A DNA stretch of 64,000 nt from Pseudomonas sp. HR96. GTDB lineage: Bacteria > Pseudomonadota > Gammaproteobacteria > Pseudomonadales > Pseudomonadaceae. Under the pieces are notes generated by a model. The model was not told the origin of the DNA. It saw nothing but the letters and a program-made list of their open reading frames with translations, and searched no databases. The DNA lies in contig NZ_CP139141.1 in assembly GCF_034059295.1 (NCBI RefSeq), positions 4,385,001 through 4,449,000 of the forward strand, read 5' to 3'. Position numbers and translations under genes: made by a program. Of the stretch, positions 1 through 11,653 are shown piece after piece (position 1 is the stretch's first letter; each line of letters begins with the position of its first letter).

Positions 1-90
1 CCGACAGGCGGTTGTCCAGGGGCGGCCTCTATCCGCCTGTATTGGAAGGCTCTACACTCGAATGACGATATTCCGATTGAGGTCCCGACG

Positions 91-873
91 TTGAGCGCAT
101 TCACTATCACCATGCTGATTCTGGCAGGGGTGGCGATTCTGATCGCCATCGGCTTCCTGAACAATGCAGTGGAAGCCAGCAAGATACAAAAAGCGCGCGC
201 CAGGCTGGACATGGCCGATCGGCTGCGTCGTTGCGTGGAAATCAACGAGACCTTTCCGGGGCAATTGGTGACGCCGGATTTGAAGTTGCTGTTCCTGCGC
301 CTGGAGCTGAACCTGGTGCAACGTTCATTGAAGATGGACAAGCGCAACGGCATGCACCGTGAGCGTGCCGAAGAGCTGGAGAAGTTGATCGCGCTGGGCG
401 ACAAGAAGATCAAGGTGGACAACCCGAGCGTGCCGATCCTCACCGAGGACTATGCCAAGCACATCAGTTATCTGCTCGAGAGCCTGCACAGCCAGATCAC
501 TCGGGCGGCCAAGGAAGAGTTCCTCTCGCATACCGAGACCAAGCGCTGGGTCAAGGAGATCAAGCACATCCTGGTACTGGTGCACATCGAGTTCTTCAAC
601 AACCTGGGGCAGCAGGCCCTGGCCGACGACGAGCCGGGGCAGGCGCGGCTGGCGTTCGAACGCGGTGTACAGTACTTGAAGAACCAGCCGGAGCCGGCAC
701 TGTATGACGAGCAGCTCAAGTACCTGCAGAAGTTGCTGGCGCGCACCAACAGCATCGTGCTGACCAACGTGCAGCACAAGGTCAATGAAAGCAGCGAGCT
801 GACGGCGGGCCTGCAGGAAGAAGCCAAGGCCGAGGAAGAAGCCGATGGCGAGTGGAAGAAGAAGCGGATTTGA
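91..873 (+). CDS. Conserved hypothetical protein, one N-terminal membrane helix
   Basis: I do not recognise a named family. The 260-residue product starts with a hydrophobic segment (about residues 5-24), followed by a long charged, mostly helical region and an acidic/basic tail rich in Glu, Lys and Ala. This suggests an inner-membrane anchored cytoplasmic coiled-coil protein. A TTG start at 91 is chosen because a GAGG ribosome-binding site lies about 8 bases upstream; an ATG at 112 is the alternative and would shorten the membrane helix. It is convergent with the downstream methionine sulfoxide reductase gene. No function is proposed. Confidence 0.75.
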   Translation: MSAFTITMLILAGVAILIAIGFLNNAVEASKIQKARARLDMADRLRRCVEINETFPGQLVTPDLKLLFLRLELNLVQRSLKMDKRNGMHRERAEELEKLIALGDKKIKVDNPSVPILTEDYAKHISYLLESLHSQITRAAKEEFLSHTETKRWVKEIKHILVLVHIEFFNNLGQQALADDEPGQARLAFERGVQYLKNQPEPALYDEQLKYLQKLLARTNSIVLTNVQHKVNESSELTAGLQEEAKAEEEADGEWKKKRI

Positions 874-965
874 GGGCGGGCGCCAGGATCACAACGGCCT
901 GGCAACCTCTCAGGGGCTACCCCCCCTCCCACACCTGATTCAGAACATCGCCCGACAGCCAGGCA

Positions 966-1457
966 TCAATACCCGCTGCAATCGGTCAATCGCAGAAATA
1001 TCTCGGCCAGTTTCTCCAGCCCCTGCTGATCTTCGGCGCTAAAACGCGCCAGTGTCGGGCTGTCGAGGTCGAGTACGCCGATCAGGCGACCGTCCTTGAC
1101 CAGCGGAATCACCACTTCACTGTTCGACGCGCTGTCGCAGGCGATATGGCCGGGGAAAGCGTGCACGTCTTCCACCCGCTGGGTCTGCCGGGTGCGCGCG
1201 GCTGCGCCGCAGACGCCTTTGCTGAAGGGGATGCGCACGCAGGCCACCTGGCCCTGGAACGGGCCCAGTACCAGTTCTTCGTTGCGGTTGAGGTAGAAGC
1301 CAGCCCAGTTCAGGTCGTCGACCTGGTTGTAGAGGAAGGCCGAGAATTGTGCGGCGTTGGCGATGAAATCGTGTTCGTCGGCGAACAGCGACTCTACCTG
1401 GGCAGCCAGCAGGCCGTAGCCGGCCAAGCCGTCGCCGGCACTTTGCAGATCGATCAT
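966..1457 (-). CDS. msrC: Free methionine-(R)-sulfoxide reductase, GAF domain (fRMsr)
   Basis: A GAF-domain protein of about 163 residues that reduces free Met-R-sulfoxide in the cytoplasm. The sequence shows the fRMsr pattern: a WAGFYL motif, a GQVAC segment, a GVCGAAA segment and an HIACDS segment that supply the conserved cysteines, then the VLDLDSP strand. The start is placed at 1457, where the ATG overlaps the TGA of the upstream DUF815 ATPase gene by four bases (ATGA), implying translational coupling. A longer upstream start is possible but would run far into that gene. Its neighbours MsrB and glutathione peroxidase fit a redox-repair context. Confidence 0.87.
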   Translation of the reverse strand: MIDLQSAGDGLAGYGLLAAQVESLFADEHDFIANAAQFSAFLYNQVDDLNWAGFYLNRNEELVLGPFQGQVACVRIPFSKGVCGAAARTRQTQRVEDVHAFPGHIACDSASNSEVVIPLVKDGRLIGVLDLDSPTLARFSAEDQQGLEKLAEIFLRLTDCSGY

Positions 1458-2365
1458 GGATGTTGCTCCAGCAGTTTCAGGCCCACCCAATAGCGGGCAA
1501 ATTGATAGGCGCAGCGGCCGTTGCGGTTGCCGCGGCCCGTAGCCCAGCGCACCGCCAGTTTCTCCAGCTCTTCGTCACGTTGCCAGCGCAGCCCGGCCTT
1601 GCCGGCCAGTACGCCGACCCAGTGCTCGACCACGTCGAGAAAGTGCTCCTGGGTAAAGGGGTAGAACGACAGCCACAGGCCGAAACGGTCGGACAGGGCA
1701 ATCTTGTCTTCGACGGCTTCGCTGGGGTGCACTTCGCCGTCGACGGTCTGCCACTTGTCGTTGTCGGTCTGCTTTTCCGGCACCAGGTGGCGACGGTTGG
1801 ACGTGGCGTACAGCAGCACGTTGTCCGGCGCCTGCTCCAGCGAGCCGTCGAGCACGCTCTTGAGGATACGGTAATCGCCCTCGCCCGCCTCGAAGGATAA
1901 ATCGTCGCAGAACAGAATGAAGCGCTGCGGCAACTTGAGCAGTTGCTCGACCACCCGCGGCAGGTCGGCCAGGTGATCGCGTTCGATCTCGATCAGGCGC
2001 AGGCCCGCAGCGGCGTGTTCGGCCAGCAGCGCTCGCACCAACGAAGACTTGCCGGTGCCGCGCGATCCCCACAGCAAGGCGTGGTTGGCCGGCAGGCCGT
2101 CGAGGAACTGGCGCGTGTTGCCGGCCAGTTGCTGACGCTGGCGGTCGATGCCCAGCAGGTCGTCCAGGCGCAGGTCCAGGCTGACTTCCAGCGGCAGCAG
2201 GAAACCGCCGCGGCTGTCACGCTGCCAACGGGCGGCCAGGCTGTGGTTCCAGTCGATGGTTGGACGAGGCGCGGGCAACAGCGGCTCCAGACGAGCCATG
2301 AGGCGGTCGGCACGTTCGAGGAAAGCGGTCAGCCGAGGATCCAGCGAAAAAGAGGAAGACTCCAC
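1454..2365 (-). CDS. DUF815-family AAA ATPase
   Basis: The 303-residue protein matches the DUF815 ATP-binding family. A Walker A motif GSRGTGKSS lies near residue 100, a Walker B motif FILFCDDLSF near residue 150, and a sensor-like YATSNRRHL segment follows. The C-terminal part (RGNRNGRCAYQFARYW) is typical of the family. The precise substrate is unknown; these are cytoplasmic AAA proteins of unclear role. It overlaps the start of the fRMsr gene by four bases and so is probably its operon partner. It is divergent from the sagS-type kinase gene, the two starts being about 95 bases apart. Confidence 0.85.
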   Translation of the reverse strand: MESSSFSLDPRLTAFLERADRLMARLEPLLPAPRPTIDWNHSLAARWQRDSRGGFLLPLEVSLDLRLDDLLGIDRQRQQLAGNTRQFLDGLPANHALLWGSRGTGKSSLVRALLAEHAAAGLRLIEIERDHLADLPRVVEQLLKLPQRFILFCDDLSFEAGEGDYRILKSVLDGSLEQAPDNVLLYATSNRRHLVPEKQTDNDKWQTVDGEVHPSEAVEDKIALSDRFGLWLSFYPFTQEHFLDVVEHWVGVLAGKAGLRWQRDEELEKLAVRWATGRGNRNGRCAYQFARYWVGLKLLEQHP

Positions 2366-2459
2366 GAATTTGTTTCCTTAGTGACGGGATCCGGGGCAAT
2401 GCCGCGCGCTGATCGGCTATGCTTGCCAGCGCACGGAACCCGAAGTTGACTTGAGACCC

Positions 2460-4787
2460 ATGGATATAAAATTCACCCACCGCCTGTCGTACAAGCAAGC
2501 CAGACTGACGGTTGTGGTCGGTTTTATTCTTGGCACGTTACTCAGTATCACGCAAATCTGGCTCGATTATGCCAGCGTCCACGATGCCATCAACCGCCAG
2601 ATGCGCGCCCTGCTCGACATCAGCCACAATCCGGCGTCGCGCATCGCCTACAACATCGACGCCGACCTGGCCCACGAGCTGGTCCAGGGTCTGCTGCAAT
2701 CGGAATCCATCGTCGGGGCGCGGCTCAGCGACAACGAAGGCGTGGTCCTGGCCAGTGTCGACCGGCCGCGCGAGCCCAGTCCCTATCGCTGGCTCAGCGA
2801 ATGCCTGTTCGGCGCCAACCTGCAATATGACGAGCCGCTGTTTCTGAGCTTCATGCCGGACGACCGGCTCGGCACTTTGCACGTCGACGTCGACACCCTG
2901 GCCATTGGCACGCGCTTCGTCCAGCGCGCCGAGATCACCCTGCTCAACGGTTTTCTGCGCAGCTTGATCCTCACCGGGCTGCTGCTGTTGATGTTCTACA
3001 CCATGCTCACCAAGCCGTTGATCAAGGTCATCGAGGCGCTGAGCAGCAATGACCCGCACCTGCCTCGCCCGGCCCGGCTGGACTACCCGCCCGGCCACGA
3101 GCACGACGAGATCGGCGTGCTGGTGAAGGTGGCCAACCAGCAGTTCATCAGCATGTCCACCGAGATCCAGCAGCGGCGCACGGCGGAAAACCGCCTGACC
3201 GAGTACCTCGGCGAGCTGGAGAACATCGTGTCGGCGCGCACCACCGAACTCAAGGCCAGCAACAGCCGCCTGAGCCAGTCAAACGAGGAACTGGAGCGGG
3301 CGCGGCGCACCGCGCTGGACATGGCGCAGGCGCGAGCGGCGTTCCTGGCCAACATGAGCCACGAAATCCGCACCCCGCTCAATGGCCTGCTGGGGATGAT
3401 CGCACTGTCGCTGGACAGCCCCCTGAACGGGGAACAGCGCCAGCAGCTGTCGATCGCCCACGACTCGGGCAAGGTGCTGGTGGAATTGCTCAACGATATC
3501 CTCGACCTGTCCAAGTTCGACGCCGGGCAGCTGGAACTCGAGCGCATCCCGTTCGACCTCGGCGCCCTGGTCGAGGACACCGCCAACCTGCTCTCGCAGA
3601 ATGCGGCGCCCAGCGTCGAGCTGACCTGCCTGGTGGACCCGCATTTCCCGGCCATGGTGCTCGGCGACCCGACCCGCGTGCGGCAGATCGTCAGTAACCT
3701 GCTGTCCAACGCGCTGAAGTTCACCCGCTTCGGCCGCGTCGATGTGCGCCTGAGCAGCCGCACCGGCGGGGTGCGCATCGAAGTTTGCGACACCGGCATC
3801 GGTATCGCCGAAGAGGCCCAGGTGAAGATCTTCCAGCCCTTCACCCAGGCCGGCGCCGGCATCACCCGGCAATTCGGCGGCACCGGCCTGGGCCTGGCCC
3901 TGACCAACAACCTCTGCGAGGCCATGAAGGGCCGCCTCACCATCAGCTCGGAGGCCGGTTTCGGCAGTCAGTTCATCGCCGACCTGCCGCTACCACCCCA
4001 CACGCCGGCCCACAGCCTGCCGAAACTGCAGGGCAGCGTGATCGCGGTGAGCGCCGCCAGCAGCGGCCTGGCCGAGCTGCTGGGCAAGCTGCTGCCATTG
4101 TGGGGGGTGCGCTACCAGCGCTACGACAAGGATGCCGACCTCAGCGGGCTGACCCCCGACCTGCTGATCACCGATCACCTGGAGCGCCTGTTCGAGATGC
4201 GCCCCACCATCCGTGCGCCGATCCTGCTGGTGACCGCCTACGGCAATTTCCTGCCCACCGAGCAGGCCAATGCGGTGATGCCCTTGCAGCAACAGGCCCG
4301 CCCGCTGGCGCGCAATGCCTTGTACCAGGCGCTGCGGCGCATCCTCATGGGCGAAGAAGGGGCGCGCAGCGAGGGCCCGAGCGGCCAGCCGCCCTCCCCC
4401 GAGTTGCGCGCGCGCATCCTCCTGGTGGAGGACAACCCGGTCAATCAGCTAGTGGCCAAAGGCATGCTCAGCAAGCTCGGCTGCGAGGTGACGGTAGCGG
4501 CCCATGGCGGTGAGGCCTTGAGCGAGCTGGAGAATGGCGAGTTCGACCTGGTGCTGATGGACTGCAACATGCCGGTGATGAATGGCTACGAAGCCAGCCG
4601 GCGCATCCGCCAGAGCGGGCGCTGGCCACAATTGCCGATCGTTGCCCTGACCGCCAACGCCATGCCTGAGGAGCGCGAACGCTGCCGCGCCGCCGGCATG
4701 AGCGACTACCTCTCCAAGCCGTTTCGCCGCGAGGAGCTGGTGACCCTGATCGACCAGTGGGTACCGCTGATGTCCGGCCAGGACTGA
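2460..4787 (+). CDS. sagS: Hybrid sensor histidine kinase, SagS type
   Basis: A membrane hybrid kinase of 775 residues. Seen in order: transmembrane helix about 13-35, a periplasmic sensory region of about 130 residues, transmembrane helix about 165-187, a HAMP/coiled-coil linker, a HisKA domain with NMSHEIRTP (His near 301), an HATPase domain with DTGIGI and GGTGLGL boxes, a degenerate receiver-like stretch, and a C-terminal receiver with phospho-acceptor Asp near 701 in VLMDCNMPVMNGY. In P. aeruginosa the gene in the same gpx-msrB neighbourhood is SagS, which controls the switch to biofilm growth through HptB and BfiSR. The orthology is inferred from this architecture and synteny. ATG 2460 is preferred over TTG 2451. 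Confidence 0.82.
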   Translation: MDIKFTHRLSYKQARLTVVVGFILGTLLSITQIWLDYASVHDAINRQMRALLDISHNPASRIAYNIDADLAHELVQGLLQSESIVGARLSDNEGVVLASVDRPREPSPYRWLSECLFGANLQYDEPLFLSFMPDDRLGTLHVDVDTLAIGTRFVQRAEITLLNGFLRSLILTGLLLLMFYTMLTKPLIKVIEALSSNDPHLPRPARLDYPPGHEHDEIGVLVKVANQQFISMSTEIQQRRTAENRLTEYLGELENIVSARTTELKASNSRLSQSNEELERARRTALDMAQARAAFLANMSHEIRTPLNGLLGMIALSLDSPLNGEQRQQLSIAHDSGKVLVELLNDILDLSKFDAGQLELERIPFDLGALVEDTANLLSQNAAPSVELTCLVDPHFPAMVLGDPTRVRQIVSNLLSNALKFTRFGRVDVRLSSRTGGVRIEVCDTGIGIAEEAQVKIFQPFTQAGAGITRQFGGTGLGLALTNNLCEAMKGRLTISSEAGFGSQFIADLPLPPHTPAHSLPKLQGSVIAVSAASSGLAELLGKLLPLWGVRYQRYDKDADLSGLTPDLLITDHLERLFEMRPTIRAPILLVTAYGNFLPTEQANAVMPLQQQARPLARNALYQALRRILMGEEGARSEGPSGQPPSPELRARILLVEDNPVNQLVAKGMLSKLGCEVTVAAHGGEALSELENGEFDLVLMDCNMPVMNGYEASRRIRQSGRWPQLPIVALTANAMPEERERCRAAGMSDYLSKPFRREELVTLIDQWVPLMSGQD

Positions 4788-4793
4788 CCGGCG

Positions 4794-5279
<486 letters not shown>

Positions 5280-5317
5280 GGCAAGGGCAGGTCCTTATGG
5301 CAAGCCGCGAGGCGTGG

Positions 5318-5710
5318 TCAGCGTGGCTCCAGGTTCAGGCACACGGAGTTGATACAGTAGCGCAAGCCGGTCGGCTTCGGTCCGTCGGGAAACACATGAC
5401 CCAGGTGGGCGTCACATTTGGCACATTTGACTTCGGTGCGGATCATGCCATGGCTCATGTCGCGGATTTCGGTCATGGCCGCCTCGGCGATCGGCTCGTA
5501 GAAGCTGGGCCAGCCGCACCCGGAGTCGAACTTGGCTTTGGAGTCGAACAGCGGCAGCTCGCAACAGATGCAGTGGTACACGCCATCGGTCTTGGTGGTG
5601 TTGTATTTGCCGGTGAACGGCCGCTCGGTGGCGGACAGTCGGCAAACGTTGTACTGCTCTGGATCGAGCATGGCTTTCCACTCTTCCAGGGTTTTTTCGA
5701 TCTTTTCCAT
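5318..5710 (-). CDS. msrB: Peptide methionine-(R)-S-oxide reductase MsrB
   Basis: A 130-residue MsrB that reduces Met-R-sulfoxide in proteins. Two zinc-binding CxxC pairs are visible (CICC near residue 47-50 and CAKC near 96-99), and the catalytic Cys is in RYCINS near the C terminus, preceded by GHVFPDGP. The ATG at 5710 is chosen because it has a GAGGTG ribosome-binding site about 7 bases upstream and gives the normal family length; a longer reading upstream adds an unrelated 32 residues. It is followed by the glutathione peroxidase gene on the same strand after about 38 bases, probably as one oxidative-damage operon, and is divergent from alaA. Confidence 0.94.
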   Translation of the reverse strand: MEKIEKTLEEWKAMLDPEQYNVCRLSATERPFTGKYNTTKTDGVYHCICCELPLFDSKAKFDSGCGWPSFYEPIAEAAMTEIRDMSHGMIRTEVKCAKCDAHLGHVFPDGPKPTGLRYCINSVCLNLEPR

Positions 5711-5898
5711 CAGCACACCTCGGTATCTTAAAAAGCCTGATCTGTATCTTTTCCACCGATCAGGTGGCACGTATAGTTGCGCCTTTCCAGGACTGTCTGG
5801 ACCCATTGGACGTCAGTCTGTCATCCGCGTTTCGCCCGTTCAAATTTTCATTTTCATGGCGCCAGCGCGGCGATCTTCATATTTACCGGGATCACATC

Positions 5899-7110
5899 AT
5901 GCAGTTCAGCAAATCGAACAAGCTTGCCAACGTCTGCTACGACATCCGCGGCCCGGTGCTCAAGCACGCCAAGCGCCTGGAAGAGGAAGGCCATCGCATC
6001 CTCAAGCTGAACATCGGCAACCCGGCCCCCTTCGGTTTCGAGGCACCGGTCGAGATTCTTCAGGATGTGATCCGCAATCTGCCTACCGCCCAGGGTTACA
6101 GCGACTCCAAGGGCCTGTTCAGCGCCCGCAAGGCGGTGATGCAGTACTACCAGCAAAAGCAGGTCGAAGGCGTCGGCATCGAAGACATCTACCTGGGCAA
6201 CGGCGTTTCCGAGCTGATCGTGATGTCGATGCAGGCCCTGCTCAACAACGGCGACGAAGTGCTGATCCCGGCCCCCGACTACCCGCTCTGGACTGCCGCC
6301 GTAAGCCTGGCCGGCGGCAATGCAGTGCACTACCTGTGCGACGAACAGGCCAACTGGTGGCCGGACCTGCAGGACATCAAGGCCAAGATCACCCCTAACA
6401 CCAAGGCCATGGTGATCATCAACCCTAACAACCCGACCGGTGCGGTGTATTCGAAGGAAGTGCTGCTGGGCATGCTGGAAATCGCCCGCCAGCACAACCT
6501 GGTGGTGTTCTCCGACGAAATCTACGACAAGATCCTCTACGACGATGCCGTGCATGTATGCACCGCCTCGCTGGCCCCGGACCTGCTGTGCCTGACTTTC
6601 AACGGCCTGTCCAAGTCCTACCGTGTGGCCGGTTTTCGCTCCGGCTGGGTGGCGATTTCCGGGCCCAAGCACAATGCCCAGAGCTACATCGAGGGGATCG
6701 ACATCCTCGCCAACATGCGCCTGTGCGCCAACGTGCCGTCGCAGCACGCGATCCAGACGGCGTTGGGCGGTTACCAGAGCATCAACGACCTGGTGCTGCC
6801 GCCAGGCCGACTGCTGGAGCAGCGCAACCGCACCTGGGAGCTGCTCAACGATATCCCAGGGGTCAGCTGCGTAAAACCCATGGGCGCGCTGTATGCCTTC
6901 CCGCGCATCGACCCGAAGGTCTGCCCGATTCTCAACGACGAGAAGTTCGTGCTTGACCTGCTGCTCTCGGAGAAACTGCTGGTGGTGCAAGGCACGGCGT
7001 TCAACTGGCCATGGCCGGACCACTTCCGCGTGGTCACGCTGCCGCGCGTCGATGACCTGGAACAGGCCATCGGGCGTATCGGGCACTTCCTCAAGTCGTA
7101 TCGGCAGTGA
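5899..7110 (+). CDS. alaA: Alanine-synthesising aminotransferase AlaA
   Basis: A class I/II PLP aminotransferase of 403 residues that makes alanine from pyruvate and glutamate. The internal aldimine Lys is near 239 in the FNGLSKSYRVAGFRSGW box, the SDEIYDKILYD and NPNNPTG motifs contact PLP, and the N terminus MQFSKSNKL is characteristic of AlaA. The start is ATG 5899; an in-frame upstream extension lacks family similarity. It is divergent from msrB, with a shared upstream region 5711-5898. Confidence 0.93.
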   Translation: MQFSKSNKLANVCYDIRGPVLKHAKRLEEEGHRILKLNIGNPAPFGFEAPVEILQDVIRNLPTAQGYSDSKGLFSARKAVMQYYQQKQVEGVGIEDIYLGNGVSELIVMSMQALLNNGDEVLIPAPDYPLWTAAVSLAGGNAVHYLCDEQANWWPDLQDIKAKITPNTKAMVIINPNNPTGAVYSKEVLLGMLEIARQHNLVVFSDEIYDKILYDDAVHVCTASLAPDLLCLTFNGLSKSYRVAGFRSGWVAISGPKHNAQSYIEGIDILANMRLCANVPSQHAIQTALGGYQSINDLVLPPGRLLEQRNRTWELLNDIPGVSCVKPMGALYAFPRIDPKVCPILNDEKFVLDLLLSEKLLVVQGTAFNWPWPDHFRVVTLPRVDDLEQAIGRIGHFLKSYRQ

Positions 7111-7116
7111 CTCTCG

Positions 7117-7146
7117 GGCGATGGCAGCTGCCCGGCTGCCATCGCC
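7117..7146 (+). terminator. Hairpin after alaA
   Basis: A perfect 12-base stem (GGCGATGGCAGC with GCTGCCATCGCC) and a 6-base loop lie directly after the alaA stop. There is no following T-run, so it may act as an RNA-stabilising hairpin rather than an intrinsic terminator. Confidence 0.5.
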
Positions 7147-7335
7147 GGTTGACCCTTCGAAAAACCCGATAGCTCCCCTCTTGCGACATCGCTTGAAATA
7201 TCTCCGAACATTCCGTTACACAAACGCTGGGCGTATCCACGCTTTCACCCCCTTCCCCTCGCCGATTTGCCGCTAGAATTCGCTCGGTATTCAGTGGAGA
7301 CGCCGCTTGAGACACAGCTTGAAATAGTCTCTTGG

Positions 7336-7363
7336 TTGAATCGAAGCGAACGGCACCTTATAT
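7336..7363 (+). promoter_or_regulatory. Possible sigma-70 promoter of htpX
   Basis: TTGAAT at 7336-7341 and TTATAT at 7358-7363 are separated by 16 bases, about 45 bases before the htpX start. A CCCCGCAT at 7365 resembles a sigma-32 minus-10 box but has no correctly spaced CTTGAA partner. The rest of the 7147-7408 gap shows nothing further that I can support. Confidence 0.4.
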
Positions 7364-7408
7364 ACCCCGCATACGCAGCCTTTTATCCGTCAGGAGAACG
7401 TTACAACC

Positions 7409-8296
7409 ATGATGCGCATCTTGCTGTTCGTGGCCACCAACCTTGCCGTGGTGTTCATTGCCAACATTACGCTGAGCCTGCTGGGCTTCAACGGGATCAT
7501 GGCGGCCAACGGCGTGGACCTCAATCTTCACTCGTTGCTGATCTTCTGCGCCGTGTTCGGCTTCGCCGGTTCGCTGATTTCGCTCTTCATCTCCAAGTGG
7601 ATGGCGAAGATGAGCACCGGCACGCAGATCATCAGCCAGCCGCGCACCCGCCATGAACAATGGCTGCTGCAGACCGTCGAGCAGCTGTCCCGCGAAGCCG
7701 GCATCAAGATGCCCGAGGTCGGTATCTTCCCGGCCTACGAGGCCAACGCCTTCGCCACCGGCTGGAACCGCAACGACGCCCTGGTCGCGGTCAGCCAGGG
7801 CCTGCTCGAACGCTTCTCGCCGGACGAGGTCAAGGCGGTGCTGGCCCACGAGATCGGTCACGTCGCCAATGGCGACATGGTCACCCTGGCACTGGTGCAG
7901 GGCGTGGTGAACACCTTCGTGATGTTCTTCGCGCGCATCATCGGCAACTTCGTCGACAAGGTCATCTTCAAGAACGAGGAAGGCCAGGGCATCGCGTACT
8001 ACATTGCGACCATCGTCGCCGAGCTGGTCCTGGGCGTGCTCGCCAGCTGCATCGTCATGTGGTTCTCGCGCAAGCGCGAATACCGCGCCGACGAAGCCGG
8101 CGCCCGCCTGGCCGGCACCGGCGCGATGATCGGGGCCCTGCAGCGCCTGCGCTCCGAACAGGGCGTGCCGGTGCAGATGCCCGACAGCCTGACCGCCTTC
8201 GGCATCAACGGCGGCCTCAAGCACGGCCTGGCCGGGCTGTTCATGAGCCACCCGCCCCTGGAAGATCGTATCGAGGCGCTGCGCCGCCGCGGCTGA
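7409..8296 (+). CDS. htpX: Inner-membrane zinc metalloprotease HtpX
   Basis: A 295-residue M48 family protease that degrades misfolded membrane proteins. It has two N-terminal transmembrane helices (about 4-24 and 38-58), the zinc-binding HEIGH motif with His147, Glu148 and His151, two further membrane segments, and the third-ligand region EYRADEAGA. The C-terminal SHPPLEDRI box is typical. The ATG at 7409 has an AGGAG about 12 bases upstream. The gene stands alone between alaA and a lipoprotein gene on the same strand. Confidence 0.95.
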   Translation: MMRILLFVATNLAVVFIANITLSLLGFNGIMAANGVDLNLHSLLIFCAVFGFAGSLISLFISKWMAKMSTGTQIISQPRTRHEQWLLQTVEQLSREAGIKMPEVGIFPAYEANAFATGWNRNDALVAVSQGLLERFSPDEVKAVLAHEIGHVANGDMVTLALVQGVVNTFVMFFARIIGNFVDKVIFKNEEGQGIAYYIATIVAELVLGVLASCIVMWFSRKREYRADEAGARLAGTGAMIGALQRLRSEQGVPVQMPDSLTAFGINGGLKHGLAGLFMSHPPLEDRIEALRRRG

Positions 8297-8393
8297 CCTC
8301 CAGTGAACCGGCCTGGCGACAGCCAGGCCGGGCGATTCGATGAACCCGCTTGCCCCCCTGCCGGTCCAAAGGCGATCTCACCTGGACCCTGCC

Positions 8394-9029
8394 ATGCGCC
8401 TGATCCTGATTCTCCTCGCCAGCCTGCTCCTCAGCGGCTGCCAGACCGGCTACTTCGCCCTGATGGACAAGGCCGGCATCTCCAGACGCGAGATGCTCGT
8501 CCACCGTGTACAAGATGCGCGCGATGCCCAGGTCAAGGCGCGCTATGCCTTCAGCCGCGCCGAAGATCGCTACCAGGCGGCGCTGCATCCTTCGGGCAAT
8601 GCCCCTGAAGTCACCCTCGAACAGCTGCACAAAGCCTATGCCGACAGCGACAAGGCTGCCGCCGCAGTGGCGCCACGGGTCGACAATATCGAGCAGGTGG
8701 GCGACGCGCTGTTCGCCGAATGGCGTGACGAACTGGGGCGCTACAAGGATCCCAATCTGGCCGCCAGCAGCCGCGATGAATACCAACGCAGCCTCGCCCA
8801 GTATCAGCAGATGCTGCGCAGCATGCGCGACGCTCAGAGTCAGGTGGCTCCCGCACTGGCCGGCATGAGTGATCAGATGTTGCAGATCAAGCATCGACGC
8901 AACGCTCAGGCCATCAGTGACCTGGAGGATTCCGAGCGCTCGGTGGAAGGCGACCTGCAGCCGCTGCTGATCGACCTGCAGCGCTCCATCGACCAGGCCG
9001 CCGGCTTTGCACAAACCCTGCAACCTTAG
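8394..9029 (+). CDS. DUF2959 lipoprotein
   Basis: A 211-residue secreted lipoprotein. The start ATG 8394 gives a classic lipoprotein signal (MRLILILLASLLLSGC) with the lipobox LSGC; an in-frame ATG at 8340 would add 18 non-hydrophobic residues. After the acylated Cys the protein is almost entirely charged alpha helix (coiled-coil), matching the DUF2959 family of unknown function. It is probably anchored in the outer or inner membrane facing the periplasm. Confidence 0.8.
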   Translation: MRLILILLASLLLSGCQTGYFALMDKAGISRREMLVHRVQDARDAQVKARYAFSRAEDRYQAALHPSGNAPEVTLEQLHKAYADSDKAAAAVAPRVDNIEQVGDALFAEWRDELGRYKDPNLAASSRDEYQRSLAQYQQMLRSMRDAQSQVAPALAGMSDQMLQIKHRRNAQAISDLEDSERSVEGDLQPLLIDLQRSIDQAAGFAQTLQP

Positions 9030-9131
9030 AAACGCATCAAGATAGCCGATCAATCCATGCAAAACGTTGACATGGATTTCGATGGGTCAGCGGCTCATGA
9101 TGGGGTCATACCCCGTTCAGGACCTTCACTC

Positions 9132-9899
9132 ATGTTGCCCAGCCTGTTCATCTCCCACGGTTCCCCCATGCTCGCCCTGGAGCCCGGCGCCAGCGGCCCA
9201 GCCCTGGCCCGTCTGGCCGCCAGACTGCCACGCCCCAAAGCCATCGTGCTGGTCTCCGCCCACTGGGAGAGCCGCGAATTATTGGTCGCCAGCAGCCCGG
9301 CCCCAGAGACCTGGCATGACTTCGGCGGCTTCCCTGCGGCGCTCTTCGCCGTGCAGTACCCCGCCCCCGGCGACCCGGCGCTGGCCGCACAGGTGGCCGA
9401 CCGGCTGAGCGCTGCCGGCCTGCCGGCCCGCCTGGACCCACAGCGGCCGTTCGACCATGGCGCCTGGGTGCCGCTGTCGCTGATGTACCCGGCGGCCGAC
9501 ATTCCCGTGGTGCAGGTCTCGCTGCCGAGCCAAGGCGGCCCTGCGCTGCAGCACGCCGTGGGCCAGGCGTTGGCCGGCTTGCGCGGTGACGGCATCCTGC
9601 TGATCGGCTCGGGCAGCATCACCCACAATCTGCGCGAACTGGACTGGCACGCCGGGCCGGAAAGCATCACGCCCTGGGCGCGGGCCTTTCGCGACTGGAT
9701 GGTGGAGCGCCTGCAGGCAGCCGACGAACCGGCCCTCTTTGACTACCGCAGCCAGGCGCCCCATGCCCAGCGCAATCACCCGAGCGACGAGCATCTGCTG
9801 CCGCTGTATTTCGCCCGTGGCGCAGGGGGTGAGTTCGCTCTGGAACATCAGGGGTTCACCCTGGGGGCTTTGGGGATGGATATCTACCGGTTCGGTTGA
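9132..9899 (+). CDS. Extradiol dioxygenase, LigB/4,5-DOPA dioxygenase type
   Basis: A 255-residue member of the class III extradiol ring-cleavage dioxygenases (YgiD/DODA-like). The metal-site and active-site histidines are visible in FISHGSPM, VSAHWESR, TWHDFGG and ITHNLREL. Homologues are zinc/iron enzymes, and the true substrate in bacteria is often unknown. The start is placed at ATG 9132, which begins with the conserved MLPSLFISHG; an earlier start at 9057 would add a non-conserved leader. It is convergent with the DEAD-box helicase gene and shares its terminator. Confidence 0.85.
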   Translation: MLPSLFISHGSPMLALEPGASGPALARLAARLPRPKAIVLVSAHWESRELLVASSPAPETWHDFGGFPAALFAVQYPAPGDPALAAQVADRLSAAGLPARLDPQRPFDHGAWVPLSLMYPAADIPVVQVSLPSQGGPALQHAVGQALAGLRGDGILLIGSGSITHNLRELDWHAGPESITPWARAFRDWMVERLQAADEPALFDYRSQAPHAQRNHPSDEHLLPLYFARGAGGEFALEHQGFTLGALGMDIYRFG

Positions 9900-9915
9900 A
9901 GACCGGATGGCTGAC

Positions 9916-9940
9916 CTGCAGGACCGACCTTGCTCGGGCA
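9916..9940. repeat. REP-like palindrome copy
   Basis: The sequence CTGCAGGACCGACCTTGCTC followed by GGG belongs to the same short repeat family seen at 37141, 45483 and 48576. It lies in the intergenic space after the dioxygenase gene, as REP elements usually do. Confidence 0.55.
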
Positions 9941-9941
9941 T

Positions 9942-9976
9942 AAAAAAATCCCCAGCCTAGGCCGGGGATTTTTTCA
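9942..9976. terminator. Bidirectional intrinsic terminator
   Basis: An A-run, a stem of ATCCCC paired with GGGGAT around a GCCTAGGC palindrome, and a T-run. It sits between the convergent dioxygenase and helicase genes and can end transcripts from both. Confidence 0.85.
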
Positions 9977-9988
9977 TTTCAGCAAAGA

Positions 9989-11653
<1,665 letters not shown>

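Noticed and set aside
4..40. ACAGGCGG/CCGCCTGT inverted repeat at the window start
   Set aside because: The loop is 21 bases long with no T-run, and the upstream gene is not visible, so a terminator cannot be called.
7365..7372. Sigma-32 heat-shock promoter for htpX
   Set aside because: The CCCCGCAT box lacks a CTTGAA at the required 13-17-base spacing; the nearest TTGAA boxes are too far.
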